8,154 nt of DNA. Source: CAYHCE01 sp964355015 (GTDB taxonomy: Bacteria > Cyanobacteriota > Cyanobacteriia > PCC-6307 > Cyanobiaceae). The translations under genes and the position numbers were made by a program. The notes under the pieces were generated by a model. The model was not told where the DNA came from, did not search any database, and saw only the letters and a program-made list of their open reading frames with translations. The stretch lies in NCBI GenBank assembly GCA_964355015.1, contig CAYHCE010000072.1, forward strand, positions 1 to 8,154, read 5' to 3'. How positions within the stretch are numbered: position 1 is the stretch's first letter; each line of letters opens with the position of its first letter. Positions 6,360-8,154 of this stretch are shown piece by piece.

Positions 6360-7256
6360 TCAGGGCTCGAGTTCGGGGGCACCGAACAGGGAACCGGGCA
6401 GGGGACGGCACTGGGCCAGGCCATCGATCAGGGCGGCATGCAGACCGGGACAGCTGGCGATCAGGCGGCCATCGCCCAGCCGCAGCGGGCCACCGTCGTA
6501 GCCGCTGACCACGCCACCGGCCTGCTCCACCAGCACCACGCCGGCAGCGAGATCCCAGGGAGCCAGGCCCCGCTCCCAGTAGCCGTCGAGGCGCCCGGAG
6601 GCGACAAACGCGAGGTCCACCGAGGCCGCGCCGCCGCGGCGCACGCCATGGGTGCGGTGGGTGAACCAGCAGAACTCGGCGTAGTTGGTGTCGGGCTGGG
6701 TCTGGCGGTCGTAAGCGAAGCCGGTCACCAGCAGGGAGGCCGCCAGTTCCGTGCAGGCACTCACCTGCAGGCGTCGGTCGTTGCACCAGGCTCCCAGTCC
6801 GGGCGCGGCCCAGTAGTGCTCATCGATCGCCGGGGCGCTGATCGCCCCGAGCAGCGGCGCGCCCTGCCACGTGAGCCCCACGGAGGTGGCGAAGAACGGA
6901 TAGGAGTGGGCGTAGTTGGTGGTGCCGTCGAGCGGATCGACGCACCATTCCAGAGCTGATCCGGTGCTGCGCCGTCCGCTCTCCTCGGCCAGCACCCCCA
7001 GCTCGGGGGTCTCGGACTGCAGCACCGCCAGTACGGCCGCCTCGGCGTCCAGATCGGCCTCGGTGACGAGGTCTCCGGCCCGGCCCTTCTCCCGGATCCG
7101 CTCCAGCTGGCCGAAGTGCCGCCGCAGAACCTCGGCGCCGGCAGCGGCGGCACGGCGGGCCACGGCCGCAAGACGCTCCAGATCCGCCGTGCCCATCCCG
7201 GAACCGGCCAGGGCCTGGCTGGACAGGGTCGTGCCTGGCCCGGGCGGGCTCACCAT
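6360..7256 (-). CDS. Inositol monophosphatase family protein (SuhB-like, possible HisN-type phosphatase)
   Basis: A 298-residue Mg2+-dependent, Li+-sensitive-type phosphatase fold, presumably cytosolic. Signatures are GDLVTEADLDAE (61-72), LAEESG (89-94, metal ligand E91), CVDPLDGTTNYAH (105-117, metal ligands D107 and D110), RRGGAASVDLAFVASGRLDGYWE (206-228) and LAPWDLAAGVVLVEQAGG (231-248, with metal ligand D235 and the WD-x-AAG motif). The active site therefore looks complete. Substrates in this family include inositol-1-phosphate, histidinol phosphate and related phosphomonoesters, and sequence alone does not settle which. The position directly upstream of hisZ (56 bases) makes histidinol phosphate a reasonable guess, but the gene order may be chance. 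ATG 7256 is chosen because AGGAG sits 9 bases upstream (7266-7270). ATG 7196 (MGTADLERL) would fit the family N-terminus but has no Shine-Dalgarno. The FdC2-like gene is 46 bases upstream. Confidence 0.93.
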   Translation of the reverse strand: MVSPPGPGTTLSSQALAGSGMGTADLERLAAVARRAAAAGAEVLRRHFGQLERIREKGRAGDLVTEADLDAEAAVLAVLQSETPELGVLAEESGRRSTGSALEWCVDPLDGTTNYAHSYPFFATSVGLTWQGAPLLGAISAPAIDEHYWAAPGLGAWCNDRRLQVSACTELAASLLVTGFAYDRQTQPDTNYAEFCWFTHRTHGVRRGGAASVDLAFVASGRLDGYWERGLAPWDLAAGVVLVEQAGGVVSGYDGGPLRLGDGRLIASCPGLHAALIDGLAQCRPLPGSLFGAPELEP

Positions 7257-7265
7257 GGCCTCACT

Positions 7266-7288
7266 CTCCTCTGGGCGTTTTCCTCCTT
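7266..7288 (-). promoter_or_regulatory. Two stacked Shine-Dalgarno-like sites before the phosphatase gene
   Basis: On the minus strand AGGAG (7266-7270) lies 9 bases before ATG 7256, at normal spacing, and decides that start. A second, stronger match to the anti-Shine-Dalgarno, AAGGAGG (7282-7288), lies 25 bases before the ATG with no start codon at a usable distance. Such motifs are notable because most genes here have weak or no Shine-Dalgarno. Confidence 0.55.
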
Positions 7289-7302
7289 CGGGCTGCTACC
7301 GC

Positions 7303-7671
7303 TCATTCGTCGTCGAGCGGCAGGCCCGGACGCACCTTGCCGCGGCCGAAGTGCCGTCCGAACTGCAGCTCGTAGACCTCGTCCTCGTCCTGGGTCTCCA
7401 CCTCGAGCGGTCCGGTGGCCCGGGCCACGCAGAGCAGGCCGTAGCCGCGGCTGCGAAGTTCCCGCGACAGGCCCAGCGACTCCCTCTGATCGATGCAGCC
7501 CGAGAGCACCCGCACGGCGCAGCTGGTGCAGCAACCGTTGCGGCAGCTGAACGGCAACGGCTCCCCCTGCTGCTCGAAGCTGCGCAGGATGTACTCGCCC
7601 TCGGGCACATCCAGCTGGATGACCCTCTGTTCCTGGCGCCAGTGCACCGTGATCGGGAAATGCCGTGTCAT
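7303..7671 (-). CDS. FdC2-like [2Fe-2S] ferredoxin with C-terminal extension
   Basis: A 122-residue plant-type [2Fe-2S] ferredoxin, a soluble one-electron carrier. Cluster ligands are C43-x4-C48-x2-C51-x29-C81, in CRNGCCTSCAV and LLCVA. The extra Cys (C47) giving 'GCCTSC' instead of the usual 'GACSTC', together with the tail LEVETQDEDEVYELQFGRHFGRG (89-111), matches the FdC2 type of plants and cyanobacteria. This differs from photosynthetic PetF, which ends soon after the fourth Cys. Plant FdC2 has been linked to chlorophyll accumulation; the cyanobacterial partner is not established to my knowledge. ATG 7671 is chosen because the domain starts there (MTRHFPITVHW). The frame stays open upstream only as antisense of the tRNA gene. 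No Shine-Dalgarno is visible. It is the first gene of the minus-strand cluster and diverges from tRNA-Ser with 62 bases between, so the cluster promoter should lie there. Confidence 0.9.
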   Translation of the reverse strand: MTRHFPITVHWRQEQRVIQLDVPEGEYILRSFEQQGEPLPFSCRNGCCTSCAVRVLSGCIDQRESLGLSRELRSRGYGLLCVARATGPLEVETQDEDEVYELQFGRHFGRGKVRPGLPLDDE

Positions 7672-7679
7672 CGCGAGGC

Positions 7680-7709
7680 TGGAAACGACTGGTGGCCGAC
7701 TGCTACATT
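7680..7709 (+). promoter_or_regulatory. Promoter of the tRNA-Ser gene
   Basis: TGGAAA (7680-7685) as -35 and TACATT (7704-7709) as -10 are separated by 18 bases. A TG one base before the -10 (7701-7702) makes it an extended -10. The predicted start, near 7716, gives a leader of about 18 bases before the mature tRNA 5' end. This is pattern-based; the region must also hold the promoter of the divergent ferredoxin cluster. Confidence 0.45.
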
Positions 7710-7733
7710 GCCACCTGCCCCGCGACAGCCGCT

Positions 7734-7820
7734 GGAGAGGTGGCCGAGTGGTCGAAGGCGCAGCACTGGAAATGCTGTATAGGGGCAACTCTATCGAGGG
7801 TTCGAATCCCTCCCTCTCCG
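7734..7820 (+). tRNA. tRNA-Ser (anticodon GGA)
   Basis: This 87-base class II tRNA reads UCC and UCU codons. The acceptor arms GGAGAGG (7734-7740) and CCTCTCC (7813-7819) pair perfectly, with G7820 as discriminator base, which is normal for Ser. The D region is TGGCCGAGTGGTCGAAGGC. The anticodon arm is CAGCA-CTGGAAA-TGCTG, with anticodon GGA. The long variable arm (TATAGGGGCAACTCTATCG) is the mark of tRNA-Ser. The T arm is GAGGG-TTCGAAT-CCCTC. CCA is not encoded (CTT follows), so it must be added by the CCA-adding enzyme. A terminator starts 13 bases downstream, so the tRNA is transcribed alone. The nearest neighbour downstream is the convergent pstB tail. Confidence 0.98.
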
Positions 7821-7833
7821 CTTCCATCCACAC

Positions 7834-7858
7834 AGCCGGCTTCATCAGCCGGCTTTTT
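7834..7858 (+). terminator. Rho-independent terminator of tRNA-Ser
   Basis: A 7-bp GC-rich perfect stem, AGCCGGC (7834-7840) with GCCGGCT (7848-7854), has a 7-base loop (TTCATCA) and is followed directly by TTTT (T-run 7854-7858 counting the last stem base). It lies 13 bases after the tRNA. It is the only textbook intrinsic terminator in the window. Confidence 0.9.
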
Positions 7859-7934
7859 CATGGATCCCCAGCGCTGGAGCGAAACTCTCCTCGCTGCCCA
7901 CTCGCCCCTCATCCGAGCCAGGCAGGAAGCTGAC

Positions 7935-7950
7935 CCGGAATGGTTTCCGG
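7935..7950 (-). terminator. Inverted repeat downstream of pstB
   Basis: CCGGAA (7935-7940) pairs with TTCCGG (7945-7950) around a 4-base loop, 13 bases past the pstB stop. No T-run follows on the minus strand. It could be a 3'-end hairpin of the pst transcript, facing the tRNA-Ser terminator. Confidence 0.3.
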
Positions 7951-7963
7951 AACCTCCGGTGGA

Positions 7964-8154
7964 TCAGCCGAATCGCCCTGTCACGTAATCCTGGGTGGCC
8001 TGCTGGTTGGGGGCATTGAAGATCCGTTCAGTGTCATTGAACTCCACCAGATACCCCACCTTGCCGCTGCCACCTTCAACGGCTTCGGCATTGAAAAAGG
8101 CCGTGTGGTCGGACACCCGCACCGCCTGCTGCATGTTGTGGGTGACGATCACGA
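7964..8154 (-). CDS. pstB: Phosphate ABC transporter ATP-binding protein PstB (C-terminal part)
   Basis: Only the last 62-63 codons are present; the gene continues beyond the right edge. The visible part is the end of an ABC ATPase. VIVTHNMQQAVRVSDHTAFF includes the H-loop (switch) histidine in THNMQQA, followed by the PstB-typical tail GYLVEFNDTERIFNAPNQQATQDYVTGRFG. 'THNMQQA.R.SD.TAFF' and a C-terminal 'DYV.GRFG' are characteristic of PstB, the ATPase of the high-affinity phosphate importer PstSCAB at the inner membrane. A short insertion-like EAVEGGSGKV between FFN and GYLVEF is seen in cyanobacterial PstB from memory. Walker A, signature and Walker B motifs lie outside the window. It converges with tRNA-Ser. 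No Pho-box can be judged, since the promoter is not included. Confidence 0.95.
   Translation of the reverse strand, partial: VIVTHNMQQAVRVSDHTAFFNAEAVEGGSGKVGYLVEFNDTERIFNAPNQQATQDYVTGRFG

Noticed and set aside
2757..6501. Long plus-strand open frames opposite htpG, the ferredoxin and hisZ (up to about 600 codons)
   Set aside because: They are mirror frames of clearly recognised minus-strand genes in GC-rich DNA. The translations are Gln/His/Ala/Gly-rich with no known motif.
6304..6786. Extending hisZ upstream by about 160 codons
   Set aside because: The extra residues are Arg/Pro-rich and overlap the phosphatase gene in another frame. HisZ homology begins at MALQPAAGARDLNP (ATG 6303).
7734..7820. 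tRNA-Ser as a mobile-element attachment site
   Set aside because: No integrase gene or duplicated tRNA 3' end lies nearby. The tRNA is followed directly by its own terminator and the pstB tail.
7672..7912. Minus-strand open frames through the tRNA-Ser gene
   Set aside because: They are antisense translations of the tRNA, a common source of spurious annotated peptides such as GFEPSIELPL and GGIRTLDR.
1..8154. HIP1 palindromes (GCGATCGC), CRISPR repeats, insertion sequences or phage genes
   Set aside because: Only 7-of-8 matches to HIP1 were seen by eye (for example near 1785, 5576 and 6062). No regularly spaced repeats, transposase or phage motifs were found.

Overview
The window looks like a core chromosomal segment of a GC-rich picocyanobacterium of the Synechococcus/Cyanobium (alpha-cyanobacterial) type. 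Support comes from an HtpG with the cyanobacterial 'VSNGVDAISKRR' N-box, a CsaB pyruvyl transferase, a HisZ, a plant/cyanobacterial FdC2-type [2Fe-2S] ferredoxin, a cyanobacterial-style two-cluster ferredoxin and a PstB tail. No perfect HIP1 octamer (GCGATCGC) was seen by eye, which fits picocyanobacteria better than most other cyanobacteria.

Layout: csaB lies on the plus strand at the left (about 181-1224) and converges on a minus-strand block that fills most of the window. In order of transcription, right to left, that block is: FdC2-like ferredoxin (7671-7303), inositol-monophosphatase-family phosphatase (7256-6360), hisZ (6303-5083), a two-cluster Fe-S ferredoxin (5052-4828), htpG (4709-2808), rpmB (2468-2232) and a small MscS-type channel (2095-1259). 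The first four are separated by only 30-56 bases and probably form one transcript. htpG follows after 118 bases. rpmB has its own leader and a promoter-like site in a 339-base gap, and mscS follows rpmB after 136 bases. On the right, a plus-strand tRNA-Ser(GGA) is divergent from the FdC2-like gene and is closed by a clear intrinsic terminator. The 3' end of pstB (minus strand) runs off the right edge.

Functionally the block mixes redox carriers (two ferredoxins), histidine biosynthesis (HisZ, perhaps with the adjacent IMPase-family phosphatase), protein folding (HtpG), translation (L28, tRNA-Ser), envelope functions (CsaB, MscS) and phosphate uptake (PstB). I see no mobile element, CRISPR, prophage or defence island, and no strong case for a wholly new system. 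The best leads are the possible histidinol-phosphatase role of the phosphatase next to hisZ, the pairing of two different ferredoxins around these genes, and a Tat-signal-like coding extension upstream of csaB.
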